Positions 21,640 through 32,537 of a stretch of 64,000 bases of DNA are shown in pieces (position 1 is the first letter of the stretch; each line of letters opens with the position of its first letter). This DNA comes from Vibrio hepatarius (GTDB taxonomy: Bacteria; Pseudomonadota; Gammaproteobacteria; Enterobacterales; Vibrionaceae), in contig NZ_LHPI01000008.1 in the NCBI RefSeq assembly GCF_001274785.1, positions 124,001-188,000 of the forward strand, read 5' to 3'. A program made the translations under genes and the position numbers. A model generated the notes under the pieces. The model was not told the origin of the DNA and searched no databases. It was given only the letters and a program-made list of their open reading frames with translations.

Positions 21640-22994
21640 GAATATATCTCCTTTAAAGCAGCAACGATCTTGCTCATACCCGCACTGTTGGCGCCTTTGA
21701 CCAGAAGCGTTTGAGGCTCTTGGTGCTGAGTCAATTGCTGCTTAACAAACTCAATCATACTGTCATGAGTATCGAAATGCTTACCCTCGCATACGTCACT
21801 GATCGCTTTCGCATCAGCACCATAGGTAAGCACGTGTTCAAAATTGAATGGGGCAGCATGTTCCCCGACTTGGCGGTGAAGTGCAAGACTTTCATCGCCC
21901 AACTCAGCCATATTACCTAAAATTAACCAACGAACGCCTTTGAAACCGTTCAATAGGTCTGCGGCGGCTTTCATTGCTGGCACGCTGGCGTTATAACTAT
22001 CATCTATCAATTTGATATTTTCACTTAGGGCGACCGTTTCTACCCGGCCTTTTACTTTGGCTAAGTTAGCTAGTCCAAGTTGAATCATCTCTGTGGTCGC
22101 ACCCAGCTCTAACGCTAGCGCCGTTGCCGCCAGTGCATTAGAAACATTGTGCACACCGATAATGCCTAACTTAACGGCGAACTCGTTATCTTGGGTCACT
22201 AGTACAAACGAAGCCTCACCATGCTCGTTCAACTGAATCTCGCGAGCAGAAAAGTCCGCTTGGTTTGAGTTCACCGAAAAAGTTTTGACCTGTTTATCAG
22301 CCAGTACTTGTTGCCAGTAGTCCCCGCCGTTGCTGTCCAAGTTAACCACCGCTACTGAGCCCGGTTTTAATCCTTGGTATATTTCGCCCTTCGCTTGCTT
22401 AACGCCATCTATCGAGCCAAAACCTTCTAAGTGCGCGGCTGCAACGTTGTTGACCAAAGCTACGTCCGGTTTGACCAATTGCGTGGTATAAGCGATTTCA
22501 CCAATGTGATTCGCACCTAGTTCGATCACCGCAAAGTCGTCTTCTGGAGTCGAGCGGAGCAAGGTCAGCGGCACGCCAATATCGTTATTGAAGTTACCCG
22601 CGGTAAACAGTACCTGACCTTTTTGCGTCATGATACTCGCAACCATTTCTTTCACGGTGGTTTTGCCGCAGCTCCCGGTAATGGCGACAGTTGGTGTCTG
22701 GCAGACTTGATGAACAAACTGTCCCAGCAATCCCAGCGCAACCTTGGTATCTTTCACCAGCAACTGAGGCGTATTGGCGTCAATCGCTTTGCTGACTAAT
22801 AGTGCGCTAGCGCCCGCCTCAACCGCTTTATCGGCAAAATCGTGGGCGTCAAAACGTTCACCGACTAATGCAACAAACAGTGAGCCAGACTCAATGGTTC
22901 TGGTATCGGTTGAAACTTTATCAATCGCAACATCATCGCCAATCAGCTGCGCATCGAGTACGTCAACTAACTGAGAAAGCATCAAGGTGATCAT
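21636..22994 (-). CDS. murF: UDP-MurNAc-tripeptide D-alanyl-D-alanine ligase
   Basis: A 452-residue Mur ligase that adds the D-Ala-D-Ala dipeptide to complete the pentapeptide. The ATP loop is [14 protein letters not shown] (about residues 105-118). Other Mur signatures are [10 protein letters not shown] and [15 protein letters not shown] (about 312-326). Overlaps of 4 bases on both sides (murE end and mraY start) point to tight translational coupling. The dipeptide substrate must come from a ddl gene elsewhere, since none is in this cluster. Confidence 0.97.
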   Translation of the reverse strand: MITLMLSQLVDVLDAQLIGDDVAIDKVSTDTRTIESGSLFVALVGERFDAHDFADKAVEAGASALLVSKAIDANTPQLLVKDTKVALGLLGQFVHQVCQTPTVAITGSCGKTTVKEMVASIMTQKGQVLFTAGNFNNDIGVPLTLLRSTPEDDFAVIELGANHIGEIAYTTQLVKPDVALVNNVAAAHLEGFGSIDGVKQAKGEIYQGLKPGSVAVVNLDSNGGDYWQQVLADKQVKTFSVNSNQADFSAREIQLNEHGEASFVLVTQDNEFAVKLGIIGVHNVSNALAATALALELGATTEMIQLGLANLAKVKGRVETVALSENIKLIDDSYNASVPAMKAAADLLNGFKGVRWLILGNMAELGDESLALHRQVGEHAAPFNFEHVLTYGADAKAISDVCEGKHFDTHDSMIEFVKQQLTQHQEPQTLLVKGANSAGMSKIVAALKEIYS

Positions 22995-24475
22995 TGGCTC
23001 AGCTCCAATAGTTGCATTGCAGACTCTCGATCTGAGTAGTGTACCGTTTCTGTCGCCAGCACTTGATAATCTTCGTGTCCTTTACCTGCGAGCAAAATAA
23101 TGTCGTTTTCACTGCTGTTGTTCAACGCATGTTGCAGCGCTTTAAAACGCTCGTGTTCGACAATTGCTGCGCTCGGCTGGTCCATACCCGCAAGCATATC
23201 TTGGACGATCAACTGAGGAGACTCGCTACGCGGGTTATCGTCCGTCAGAATCACTTTGTCGGCTAACCGTTCACCGATACTCGCCATCATTGGGCGCTTA
23301 CCTGTATCTCGGTCCCCGCCGCAACCAAAAATTGCCCACAACTTGCCAGTACAATGCACACGCAGTGCTAGCAAGGCTTTTTCTAGTGCGTCAGGTGTGT
23401 GAGCATAATCGACGACAATTTTGGCTTTACCTTCGCGTTGGAACAGTTCCATGCGGCCAAGAACCGGTTTCAACTGGCTTGCTGACTCAATCAGTTGTTG
23501 CTTGTCAAAACCTAGCGCGAGTAGTGTAGCGAACGCAACCAATACGTTATTTGCGTTGAACTCACCGATTAGTGGTACGGTAAATTCACCGTCACCAAAG
23601 CTCCCCGTGAACGCAAGAGAGATCCCCTCTTCTGAGTACTCGACATGTTTAGCGTAAACCGCGTTTTTCGCCTGGGTTGGCTTAAGAGAGACTGCCAACG
23701 CATTGTCTAGCTGTTGTGCCCATTTTGCACCGACTGGGTCGTCGATATTGATCACCGGAGTTTCACAAAGGTGCTGAGTGAACAGTGACAGCTTAGCGCG
23801 TTCGTACTCTTCCATCGTGCCGTGGTAGTCGAGGTGATCTCGGCTGAGGTTGGTGAATACGCCGGCTTTAAATGGCAGTGTCTTAACCCTTCCTTGCACT
23901 AACCCATGCGAAGAAATCTCCATCGCGGTGTATTGCGCACCTTGCGCCTCTAACTCGGCCAACGTGTGCTGAATTTCAATTGCGCTGCCAGTTGTATTCG
24001 CCGCAGGTTGCAATGCGTCTAAGAAACCGTTCCCCGTCGTCCCCAACACAGCGGCACGTTGCTTAACGAGATCAAGCCACTGGGCGATGAGTTGAGTAAT
24101 GGTGGTTTTGCCATTGGTACCTGTTACACCGATCAATTGCATTCTCTCAAGAGGATACAAACGTGCGGCCAGCGCAGACAGCTCTTTATCTAGCTCTTCA
24201 ATGTAAACAACGGGAACATTACCTTGGGTCTCAACATGAGCATGGCAGTGGGTATCGCTCGCTTGGGCGATCACCGCATTAGCACCACGCTCGATAGCAG
24301 AAGCAATATAATCACGGCCATCTACCGCGTGACCTTTAATCGCAACAAACGTTGTGCCTTGAGTCACCTTTCGGCTATCTAATTCCAAATGAGAAACCAT
24401 CACTTCATCGGCAGGCGTTGTCGGAAGTTCCGCCCACGGTTCGAGTAATGTCGAGAGTGTGAGTTGTTTAGACAT
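22991..24475 (-). CDS. murE: UDP-MurNAc-L-Ala-D-Glu--meso-diaminopimelate ligase
   Basis: A Mur ligase adding meso-diaminopimelate to the stem peptide. [14 protein letters not shown] is the ATP loop (about residues 115-128). The DNPR motif in LTDDNPRSE marks meso-DAP rather than lysine specificity, fitting a Gram-negative wall and the nearby dapB. The open frame can start at a TTG four codons earlier. I prefer the ATG at 24473-24475 (MSKQLTL), because GAGAG lies 5-9 bases upstream. That gives 494 residues (E. coli 495), 12 bases after ftsI. Confidence 0.96.
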   Translation of the reverse strand: MSKQLTLSTLLEPWAELPTTPADEVMVSHLELDSRKVTQGTTFVAIKGHAVDGRDYIASAIERGANAVIAQASDTHCHAHVETQGNVPVVYIEELDKELSALAARLYPLERMQLIGVTGTNGKTTITQLIAQWLDLVKQRAAVLGTTGNGFLDALQPAANTTGSAIEIQHTLAELEAQGAQYTAMEISSHGLVQGRVKTLPFKAGVFTNLSRDHLDYHGTMEEYERAKLSLFTQHLCETPVINIDDPVGAKWAQQLDNALAVSLKPTQAKNAVYAKHVEYSEEGISLAFTGSFGDGEFTVPLIGEFNANNVLVAFATLLALGFDKQQLIESASQLKPVLGRMELFQREGKAKIVVDYAHTPDALEKALLALRVHCTGKLWAIFGCGGDRDTGKRPMMASIGERLADKVILTDDNPRSESPQLIVQDMLAGMDQPSAAIVEHERFKALQHALNNSSENDIILLAGKGHEDYQVLATETVHYSDRESAMQLLELSQ

Positions 24476-24487
24476 AGAGTCTCTCAA

Positions 24488-26215
24488 TTAATTATCTTTA
24501 AATCTGTTTTCGTCAGGCGCCACATTGAGTATTTGCAGCGTGCCTTTTAAAATTTCTGAGAACACAGGCCCCGCAACCGAACCGCCGTAGTAGTTATCAC
24601 CTTGCGGTTCATTGACTACCACCACCAAAGCCACTCTTGGGTCACTTGCTGGAGCGATACCCGCGGTGTAAGCGAAATATTCATCGCCATAGCCACCAGC
24701 GATCGCTTTACGTGATGTACCTGTTTTTGCCGCCACGCGATATCCCGGAACCGCAGCTTTTGTCGCTGTACCGCCCGGTTGCGTAACCGTCTCAAGCATA
24801 GCAAGAACTTTACGTGCGTTCTCACGATCAATAACTTGTTTTGAGAAGTCTTGCTGATTGTTTTCAATAATATGAACTGGCTGGTACTTGCCTAAGTTAC
24901 CCAGCGTGGCATAAGCATGCGCAAGTTGCAGAGGAGTAATGGTTAGACCATAACCAAACGAGAGCGTCGCGATCTCGAACTTCGACCAACGACGGCGGTT
25001 AGGGAAAATACCTTGAGTCTCACCAACGAGGTTCAAACCAGAAACCTGACCAAAACCGACCGAACTGTACATTCCCAGTAGCGCTTCTAACGGCATATCA
25101 AGAGCCAGCTTCGCCACACCGATGTTACTCGATTTTTTCAAAATGGTTGTAAGGTCGGCTTTACCTACTTTCGAAGTATCACGTACGCGGCTACCACCGA
25201 TCTGCATGATCCCGCGGCCGGTATCGATAATGGTTTTATCGTTCGCGACTCCGTTCTCCAGCGCGGCGAGTACCACAAACGGTTTAATTGTCGAGCCTGG
25301 TTCAAACGCGTCGGTGATAACGCGGTTACGCATTTTCGCCGATTGTAGATCCGAGCGGTTATTCGGGTTGTAAGACGGAGCATTAACCATTGCCAATACT
25401 TCACCGGTCTTCACATCAAGAATCACTACCGAGCCAGAGGTCGCGCGGTAATCGGCCACGGCCTGCTTAATCGCTCGATAAGCGATCGCTTGGATACGTT
25501 GATCGATGGTTAATTGCAGCGGCTTGCCTTCTTCGCGCTCTTCTAGCGAGATATTTTCAACGACGCGGCCATAGCGGTCTTTACGGATAATGCGCTTGCC
25601 CGCTTCACCAGTAAGCCATTTGTCGTAGCTGCGCTCAACACCTTCCAGACCATGACCATCAATACCGGTCACACCGACTAAGTGAGCACTAACCTCACCT
25701 GCTGGGTAGTAACGACGAGACTCGGCTTTTAAGCCAATACCTGACAGTCGTAACTCACGAATGTAATGAGCCATAGCCGGGCTGACTTGGCGCTGAAGAT
25801 AAATAAAGCGACGGGATTTATTGTCGTTAATCTTGTTGATCAGGTCGTCACGTTTTAGACCTAATACATCCGCGAGCGCGTGCCAACGGTCGATATCACG
25901 CAGGCCACCTTCTTTAAAGATGGTCACAGGGTCAGCCCATACGGCTTCGACAGGGACACTAACCGCAAGTGGCTCACCATTGCGGTCAGAGATAATACCT
26001 CGTGCAGAATGCAGGGTTTTCGCTCTAACAGAGCGCAGATCACCTTGCTTGATGAGATTATCGGGTTCGACAATTTGGATGTAACCGATACGACCAACTA
26101 AGGCGGCAAAAGCACAAAAAACAAAGAACAACACCAAATAAAAACGCCAACGAATCAACGTTACTGGTTGTTCTGCTTCCTGTTTCTTTACTGGTGTGAC
26201 TTTTTTTGTGCTCAT
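24488..26215 (-). CDS. ftsI: Septum-specific transpeptidase, penicillin-binding protein 3
   Basis: A 575-residue class B penicillin-binding protein that cross-links septal peptidoglycan in the periplasm with FtsW. One membrane anchor lies at about residues 24-45. The pedestal domain contains SARGIISDRNGEPLA. The active-site serine is Ser308 in SxxK (EPGSTIKPF, Lys311). SSN (KKSSNIGVA) and KTGTS follow. Spacing and length agree with E. coli FtsI (588). Its start overlaps ftsL by 4 bases. Confidence 0.97.
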   Translation of the reverse strand: MSTKKVTPVKKQEAEQPVTLIRWRFYLVLFFVFCAFAALVGRIGYIQIVEPDNLIKQGDLRSVRAKTLHSARGIISDRNGEPLAVSVPVEAVWADPVTIFKEGGLRDIDRWHALADVLGLKRDDLINKINDNKSRRFIYLQRQVSPAMAHYIRELRLSGIGLKAESRRYYPAGEVSAHLVGVTGIDGHGLEGVERSYDKWLTGEAGKRIIRKDRYGRVVENISLEEREEGKPLQLTIDQRIQAIAYRAIKQAVADYRATSGSVVILDVKTGEVLAMVNAPSYNPNNRSDLQSAKMRNRVITDAFEPGSTIKPFVVLAALENGVANDKTIIDTGRGIMQIGGSRVRDTSKVGKADLTTILKKSSNIGVAKLALDMPLEALLGMYSSVGFGQVSGLNLVGETQGIFPNRRRWSKFEIATLSFGYGLTITPLQLAHAYATLGNLGKYQPVHIIENNQQDFSKQVIDRENARKVLAMLETVTQPGGTATKAAVPGYRVAAKTGTSRKAIAGGYGDEYFAYTAGIAPASDPRVALVVVVNEPQGDNYYGGSVAGPVFSEILKGTLQILNVAPDENRFKDN

Positions 26216-26529
26216 GGGAGATGAATAATAACTTCTTTATCTGATTCCGGACGCTTCATTTCCAGCTCGTCTTTTGCAACAGACTGAACGCGGCTATGTT
26301 CCGCCAGCGCCGTTTCTTCCAGTAGTAAGTTTCGCCACTCGCTATCCAAACGTTCGCGCTCAACAAGCGCTTGGTCTTTTTCAGTGATCGCCTGGCGCGT
26401 ATGGTGAGTGGTAAACACCACGCCCATTGCGCTGGCAAAGATCAAAACCAATATGACAAGAGGAACTCGTCCCACTGTCAGTAGGTCAAGCGCTATCAAT
26501 TTGGCTAAGTTGTGGGTCTGCTTACTCAT
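26212..26529 (-). CDS. ftsL: Cell division protein FtsL
   Basis: A 105-residue bitopic protein. The cytoplasmic part is short, with a membrane helix at about residues 18-38 (VGRVPLVILVLIFASAMGVVF). A periplasmic leucine-zipper-like coiled coil rich in Glu, Arg and Leu follows, then a short tail (KRPESDKEVIIHL). FtsL joins FtsB and FtsQ and activates FtsWI. Sequence conservation of this family is low, so the call rests on topology, size and the invariant position between rsmH and ftsI. Confidence 0.93.
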   Translation of the reverse strand: MSKQTHNLAKLIALDLLTVGRVPLVILVLIFASAMGVVFTTHHTRQAITEKDQALVERERLDSEWRNLLLEETALAEHSRVQSVAKDELEMKRPESDKEVIIHLP

Positions 26530-26535
26530 TGGCGA

Positions 26536-27486
26536 TTAGAGTTTTTCTGCGATACGTAATACTGAACTGCGGGAACGAGTATTGATTTCAATTTCTTGTT
26601 TTGACGGTTTGATCGCTTTGCCTACCGCTTTCAAATTCGCGCTACCCAGCGCTTTGATTTGTTCTTCGGTCAGAGGGATTCCGTGTGGCACTTCTGGGCC
26701 TTTGCTCTCTTTGCGAATAAAGCGTTTAACCATGCGATCTTCCAACGAGTGGAAACTGATCACTGACAGTCGACCTTGAGGAGCAAGAATACTCGCCGCG
26801 CCCTTCAGTGCGGTGTCAATTTCTTCCAACTCACTGTTGATGTAAATACGAAAAGCCTGAAAAGAACGAGTCGCCGGATGTTTTTTCTCTTTGAAGCTTT
26901 TCGGCGCTGCGTCTGAGATCAGTTTTGCCAATTGACCTGTACGCGTCAGTGGTTCATTTTCTTCGTTTTCACGATACGCCACGATAGCTTTAGCGATACG
27001 GCGAGCGTGTTTGTCTTCACCGAACTCACGAATCACCCAAGTAATGTCATCAAGATCCGCTTCCATCAACCACTGTGACACTGGGATACCTGATGTCGGG
27101 TCCATACGCATATCCAGCGGACCGTCTTTCATAAAACTAAAGCCTCGCTCGGCGTCGTCCAACTGAGGCGAAGAAACGCCCAAATCGAGAAGAACTCCGT
27201 CAACCTTACCGACTAGATCGTACTCTTGCGCGTATTCCGCCATACCAGAGAAAGGACCGTGAATAATGGTAAAACGCGGGTCATCGATTTTTTTAGCTTC
27301 TTCAATCGCTTGCGGGTCACGGTCGATACTGAATAAACGACCATTTTCACCAAGCTTGGATAGTATCTGACGACTATGACCACCACGACCGAATGTACCA
27401 TCGATATACGTACCATCTGGTTTAATCGCCAGCCCATCGATTGATTCATGAAGTAATACAGAAATGTGTTTAAATGCTTCGGTCAT
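26536..27486 (-). CDS. rsmH: 16S rRNA (cytosine-1402-N4)-methyltransferase
   Basis: A 316-residue SAM-dependent methyltransferase (formerly MraW) acting on C1402 in the decoding centre. Motifs are [16 protein letters not shown] for SAM binding (about residues 27-42), [15 protein letters not shown] (about 101-115) and DMRMD. The related enzyme RsmI, which 2'-O-methylates the same base, is encoded less than 1 kb away on the other side of rnpB. It is the first gene of the dcw cluster here, since no mraZ precedes it. Confidence 0.97.
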   Translation of the reverse strand: MTEAFKHISVLLHESIDGLAIKPDGTYIDGTFGRGGHSRQILSKLGENGRLFSIDRDPQAIEEAKKIDDPRFTIIHGPFSGMAEYAQEYDLVGKVDGVLLDLGVSSPQLDDAERGFSFMKDGPLDMRMDPTSGIPVSQWLMEADLDDITWVIREFGEDKHARRIAKAIVAYRENEENEPLTRTGQLAKLISDAAPKSFKEKKHPATRSFQAFRIYINSELEEIDTALKGAASILAPQGRLSVISFHSLEDRMVKRFIRKESKGPEVPHGIPLTEEQIKALGSANLKAVGKAIKPSKQEIEINTRSRSSVLRIAEKL

Positions 27487-27624
27487 AGTAATCTCGTTTC
27501 AGCGTCACGTAGCCGGACTCATCAGTGTACCCATTTGAAAGGTTATCGCCACCTGAATACGACAGCAACACGTGATTTTGCGCTAAGTTTAATGCTTGTA
27601 AATTAAATTTGGTCAATTAAAAGC
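27487..27624 (-). promoter_or_regulatory. Leader and promoter region of the dcw cluster
   Basis: 138 bases between the rnpB terminator and rsmH. A TTGACC hexamer on the minus strand at 27612-27617 is the best -35 candidate, but no good -10 lies at the right distance. mraZ, normally found here, is absent. Most of the cluster probably depends on this region plus internal promoters. Confidence 0.35.
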
Positions 27625-27662
27625 AAAAAACCCATCATAACGGTGAAGTTACGATGGGTTTC
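27625..27662 (-). terminator. Terminator of rnpB
   Basis: A long stem (aaacccatc...gatgggttt with an additional gttac/gtaac extension) followed on the minus strand by TTTTTTGC, directly after the mature RNA end. Confidence 0.88.
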
Positions 27663-27666
27663 GAAT

Positions 27667-28096
<430 letters not shown>

Positions 28097-28104
28097 GAGG
28101 GCGG

Positions 28105-28133
28105 ATTGTATAGAGATTGGTGGGGTGTGTCTA
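28105..28133 (-). promoter_or_regulatory. Promoter of rnpB
   Basis: TAGACA (minus strand, 28128-28133), a 17-bp spacer, TACAAT (28105-28110), then a C-rich discriminator and a G start at 28096. A GC-rich discriminator is typical of stable-RNA promoters under stringent control. Confidence 0.8.
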
Positions 28134-28217
28134 GCGAGATCACAGATATGATGAAACAAACGCTTCAAATGGCGTTTTTTTATCCACCCCAAGCCACATT
28201 ATGAGGTTAAGCGCGTT

Positions 28218-29084
28218 TTAATCTAGGTTTTCTAATCCCCACTTGTACAGCGCATTTTTCTTTAGATTGTAGATTTCAGCGGTGAGCGCGGCGGCTTTTT
28301 TCAGCGGCAGCTCTTTGGTCATGATCGACAAGGTACGTGTGACTTCATCTGGCAAAGCGTTGTCGTCATTGTTGGCGCGGTAGCCGTGGATCAGTAACGC
28401 CATCTCACCTTTCTGTTGGTTTTCATCGGAACTTACCCATTCAACCAGCTCTCCTAACGGCATACCTTGGATAGTCTCAAAAGTCTTGGTCAGTTCACGC
28501 GCCAACACAACTTCGCGATCTGGGCCGAGGATCTCAAGCATATCCGCCAAAGAGTCTAAAATGCGATGTGGCGATTCATAAAAGATACAGGTGCGCTCTG
28601 CTTTGGCGATTTCTAGGAACTTGTCTTTGCGACCTTTGCTTTTCGCTGGCAAAAAGCCTTCAAAGCTAAAGCGATCCGACGGCAATCCAGACGCGCTCAA
28701 TGCAGTAACGACAGCACACGCGCCAGGAAGTGGCACAACTTTAACGCCCGCCTGACGACACTGCGTCACAAGATGGTATCCTGGGTCACTAATGAGTGGG
28801 GTACCCGCGTCAGAAACCAGTGCAATCGAGTTTCCTGCTTTAAGTTTCTCAACTAATACTTGCGCTTTTTGCTGCTCGTTATGATCATGGAGCGCAAAGG
28901 TTTTAGTTTGAATACCGAAGTGAGATAGTAGCTTACCTGTATGACGAGTATCTTCAGCTGCAATTAGATCAACGTTAGATAACACGTCCAATGCTCGTTG
29001 AGTGATATCGCCTAAATTGCCGATTGGAGTTGGCACAATGTAGAGAGTTGGGATCTCTGTTGGTAAGGTTTTGTTATCTGTCAT
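28218..29084 (-). CDS. rsmI: 16S rRNA (cytidine-1402-2'-O)-methyltransferase
   Basis: A 288-residue tetrapyrrole-methylase-fold enzyme (YraL) that 2'-O-methylates C1402 of 16S rRNA using SAM. The N-terminal motif [19 protein letters not shown] begins at about residue 14. [15 protein letters not shown] follows at about 88-102, and [17 protein letters not shown] after it. Length matches E. coli (286). It is divergent from lpoA, the same arrangement as in E. coli. A weak 6-bp stem at 28158-28177 beyond its end could act as a terminator. Confidence 0.96.
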   Translation of the reverse strand: MTDNKTLPTEIPTLYIVPTPIGNLGDITQRALDVLSNVDLIAAEDTRHTGKLLSHFGIQTKTFALHDHNEQQKAQVLVEKLKAGNSIALVSDAGTPLISDPGYHLVTQCRQAGVKVVPLPGACAVVTALSASGLPSDRFSFEGFLPAKSKGRKDKFLEIAKAERTCIFYESPHRILDSLADMLEILGPDREVVLARELTKTFETIQGMPLGELVEWVSSDENQQKGEMALLIHGYRANNDDNALPDEVTRTLSIMTKELPLKKAAALTAEIYNLKKNALYKWGLENLD

Positions 29085-29147
29085 TTGTTTACCATCACTT
29101 CAACGATTAATATAGACACAATTTTATACGGAATTAAGTAAGAACTC

Positions 29148-30962
29148 ATGGCCATGAAAAACCATAAGCGACTCAGTGTAACACGCTTACTCTCTCCTGT
29201 AGCCCTTGCTGTTGCATTGACAGCGTGTTCAACGTCACCATCAACCAGCCAGCGAGTTGATATTACTCTCGCTCCGAATCAACCGACGCAAACTTACCTG
29301 ATGCGTGCCGACAGCACGACAGGAAGTCAACAAAACGACTGGTTGATCATGGCGTTAAAAGCGTCTGTTGAAGCGGGTGACGTTACGCAAGCAGAATTAT
29401 TGGTGAAACGCCTTGCTCGCCAATCTCTAACCGAAACTCAACAAGCAGAGTGGCAACTGACGCGCGCAGAGCTGTTGATTAAGCAGGACAAACAAGATGA
29501 CGCACTCGAGCTGCTGAACTTCCGTCCCGAGTGGCAATTGCCACAACAACAGTGGAAAGAATACCATCAGCTCCGTGCATCTCTGTACACCGCTCAAGGT
29601 AACTTCTACGAAGCGGCGCGTGAATTGACGTTCGAAAGCCAGTTTACAGCGCAGTCAGAGCAGCAGTTTATCTCGAACAGCATCTGGAACAACCTGACGC
29701 AATACTCTGCAGCGCAACTGGAGTCATTGAGTACACAAACCTCTGACGCGGTGCTCGCAGGTTGGGTGCAACTCGCAACGTATAGCAAAAAATACTCTCA
29801 CTCGTTGTCTCAACTGCAAGCAACGTTTGAAAACTGGCTAGCGGCAAATCCAACGCACCCAGCGGCGAAATATACACCTCAAGCGATCAGCGACATCCTT
29901 TCGCTAGAAATGGTAAAACCGGTTAACACCGCTCTATTACTACCGTTGTCGGGCAAGTTTGCTAAGCAAGCACAGTTGATTCGCGATGGTTTCATGCTGG
30001 AACTGATGAACGATAAAGAGCGTGATGAAAACGCAACACTGACTGTGATAGATACCAACGCGATTACAATTCCTCAGCTTGAACAGCAATTGATTGAAAA
30101 GAATATCGACTTTATCGTAGGTCCGCTGATCAAAGACAACATTGAGAAGCTGCAAAAAGCAGAAGAGAACTTTGCACAACCTGTTCCTATGCTAGCGCTG
30201 AACATTCCAGAGGAAATCGAACCTAACGTCAGCACTTGCTACCTTGCTCTCTCTCCAGAGCAGGAAGTCACACAAGCGGCTAAACACTTAGCGGCGGAAG
30301 GATACCAGTACCCACTGATTCTTGCTCCACAAGGCCGCCTTGGTGAACGTGTGGTTGAAGCATTTGAACAAGAGTGGACAAAACACAGTTCAAACAAAGT
30401 GGCAGTTAACCTGTTTGGTGACAAGCGCCAACTGCAACGTAACATCAATAAAGTCTTTGGCTTGCAAGAGAGCCAGCAAAATATCGCGCAAATGAACTCA
30501 CTGCTGCGCGCACCGCTTGAGAGTCAGCCTAGAAGCCGACGCGATATTGACGCGGTTTACATTGTTGCCAGCAACGCAGATCTGACTCTGATCAAGCCGT
30601 TTATCGAAGTCGCCATTAACCCAGATACAATGCCGCCGAAGCTGTTCTCAAACTCGCGCAGTAACACCAGTCGTCATCAATATGAAGACTTAACAGGCGT
30701 AACCTACAGCGACATCCCATTGCTTATCCATCCAGATGCGGCGTTAAAAGCGCAAATGGAAGAGTTGTGGCCAAAAGGCTCTTACGCTGAGATGAGACTG
30801 CAAGCACTTGGTATGGACGCGTATCGTCTGACAGAGCACCTACCACAGATGAAAGTCGTACCAAGCTACACAATTGACGGTAACACAGGTATTTTATCCA
30901 TTGACGAAAACTGTGTCGTTCAACGTGAGATCAGTTGGGCCGAACACGGTTATGTTCAATAG
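29148..30962 (+). CDS. lpoA: Penicillin-binding protein activator lipoprotein LpoA
   Basis: A 604-residue outer-membrane lipoprotein that reaches through the periplasm to stimulate PBP1A. The signal peptide ends in the lipobox LTAC, with the acylated Cys27. The N-terminal half is a TPR-like helical domain, and the second half, from about VNTALLLPLSGKF (residue 263), has a periplasmic-binding-protein fold. A second ATG two codons downstream is an alternative start. It is the first gene of lpoA-yraN-diaA-dolP and is shorter than E. coli LpoA (678), mainly in the central linker. Confidence 0.94.
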   Translation: MAMKNHKRLSVTRLLSPVALAVALTACSTSPSTSQRVDITLAPNQPTQTYLMRADSTTGSQQNDWLIMALKASVEAGDVTQAELLVKRLARQSLTETQQAEWQLTRAELLIKQDKQDDALELLNFRPEWQLPQQQWKEYHQLRASLYTAQGNFYEAARELTFESQFTAQSEQQFISNSIWNNLTQYSAAQLESLSTQTSDAVLAGWVQLATYSKKYSHSLSQLQATFENWLAANPTHPAAKYTPQAISDILSLEMVKPVNTALLLPLSGKFAKQAQLIRDGFMLELMNDKERDENATLTVIDTNAITIPQLEQQLIEKNIDFIVGPLIKDNIEKLQKAEENFAQPVPMLALNIPEEIEPNVSTCYLALSPEQEVTQAAKHLAAEGYQYPLILAPQGRLGERVVEAFEQEWTKHSSNKVAVNLFGDKRQLQRNINKVFGLQESQQNIAQMNSLLRAPLESQPRSRRDIDAVYIVASNADLTLIKPFIEVAINPDTMPPKLFSNSRSNTSRHQYEDLTGVTYSDIPLLIHPDAALKAQMEELWPKGSYAEMRLQALGMDAYRLTEHLPQMKVVPSYTIDGNTGILSIDENCVVQREISWAEHGYVQ

Positions 30963-31314
30963 ACGCGCCAAAGGCCAACATTACGAAGCCGCAGCAGAAA
31001 AACATCTCTCTGCTTGCGGCCTCGTGTTAATTGAGCGAAACTTTCACACCAAAAGTGGAGAGTTAGACCTGATAATGCGCGATGGCCCAACCACAGTGTT
31101 TGTCGAAGTTCGTTACCGAAATAGTCAAACCTATGGCCATGCAGCCGAAACGGTCACCCACCACAAAGCTCAAAAGCTTTATAAAGCCGCCAATATTTGG
31201 CTGATGAAGCAAGGCAAGTCCATCTATTCAACAGATATCCGCTTTGACGTCGTCGCTATCCATCGCCAAGGACAGCAAGTAGAGTGGATTAAAAACGCAA
31301 TAACTCAAGGATAA
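30952..31314 (+). CDS. yraN: UPF0102 family protein YraN
   Basis: A predicted nuclease-fold protein of unknown function. The open frame reaches back to 30874 inside lpoA. I chose the ATG at 30952 (MFNRRAKGQHYE), which overlaps the lpoA stop by 11 bases and gives 120 residues, close to E. coli YraN (131). The family core GLVLIERNFHTKSGELDLIMRDG followed by VFVEVRYR resembles the metal-binding E-x-D-x-ExK pattern of restriction-endonuclease-like folds. Activity is not established. It is translationally coupled between lpoA and diaA. Confidence 0.88.
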   Translation: MFNRRAKGQHYEAAAEKHLSACGLVLIERNFHTKSGELDLIMRDGPTTVFVEVRYRNSQTYGHAAETVTHHKAQKLYKAANIWLMKQGKSIYSTDIRFDVVAIHRQGQQVEWIKNAITQG

Positions 31315-31908
<594 letters not shown>

Positions 31909-32490
31909 ATGATGACGCTACTGAGAGCCATAGTCCTGAGCTTTTTCGCCCTGTCTGTCACTGGTTGTGCAGGCTTGTTTGTTGCGGGCGCAGCGACGAC
32001 AGCGAATATCGTCACGGACCCTAGAACCACCAAAGAAATTTGGAATGACAGTAACCTCGAATTGGAAATTATGGGGTTGGCGAATAAGCCTCCGTTCCGT
32101 ACCGACACCCGTGTTACGGCCAGCTCTTACAACGGAACCGTGATTCTCATCGGTCAAGCCGCAACTGAAGACCTCAAGACTCAATTTGGAGAAAAAGCTC
32201 GTCAGGTTAAAGGTGTCTCTACAGTTTACAACCAACTCAAGGTTAAGCGACCATTGTCGATGGGTAACATCAGTCACGACAGTTGGATCACGACCAAAGT
32301 GAAATCGGCCCTATTGGCGAAGTCTGAACTTAACGGCGTAAAAGTCTCAGTGATTACCGAAGATAACGAAGTTTACTTGCTAGGCTATGTGTCTCGAGAG
32401 CACGCAGATATCGCCGCTGAAGTGGCACGAAACATCTCTGGAGTGAAGCAGGTAATCAAGGCGTTTCAATATGGCGATGAGCGGCCTTAA
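31909..32490 (+). CDS. dolP: BON-domain outer-membrane lipoprotein DolP
   Basis: A 193-residue lipoprotein (YraP) with a signal peptide ending SVTGC (Cys20) and two BON domains, at about residues 48-115 and 122-193 (RVTASSYNGTVILIGQA and VSVITEDNEVYLLGYV). DolP binds anionic phospholipid and concentrates at division sites, supporting outer-membrane integrity. The ATG directly follows the diaA stop, with a second ATG one codon later as an alternative. It is the last gene of the lpoA operon and is followed by a bidirectional terminator. Confidence 0.94.
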   Translation: MMTLLRAIVLSFFALSVTGCAGLFVAGAATTANIVTDPRTTKEIWNDSNLELEIMGLANKPPFRTDTRVTASSYNGTVILIGQAATEDLKTQFGEKARQVKGVSTVYNQLKVKRPLSMGNISHDSWITTKVKSALLAKSELNGVKVSVITEDNEVYLLGYVSREHADIAAEVARNISGVKQVIKAFQYGDERP

Positions 32491-32507
32491 ATAAAGTTTC
32501 AAGTAAG

Positions 32508-32537
32508 AAAAAAGCAGCGGTAAACGCTGCTTTTTTT
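32508..32537. terminator. Bidirectional terminator between dolP and sspB
   Basis: Stem gcagcg / cgctgc flanked by A and T runs on each side. Its plus-strand T run overlaps the sspB stop codon, so the sspB transcript ends almost at the end of its coding region. Confidence 0.9.

Noticed and set aside
27485..27535. Hammerhead-ribozyme-like CTGATGAG ... GAAAC upstream of rsmH
   Set aside because: The bases before GAAAC do not pair with those after CTGATGAG to make a proper stem II, and no matching stem I/III with a cleavage triplet was found. It is likely chance.
28158..28177. Plus-strand terminator aaacgc/gcgttt with T run
   Set aside because: No plus-strand gene precedes it. It may be a weak rsmI end signal on the other strand, but the T run there is poor, so it is not listed as a terminator.
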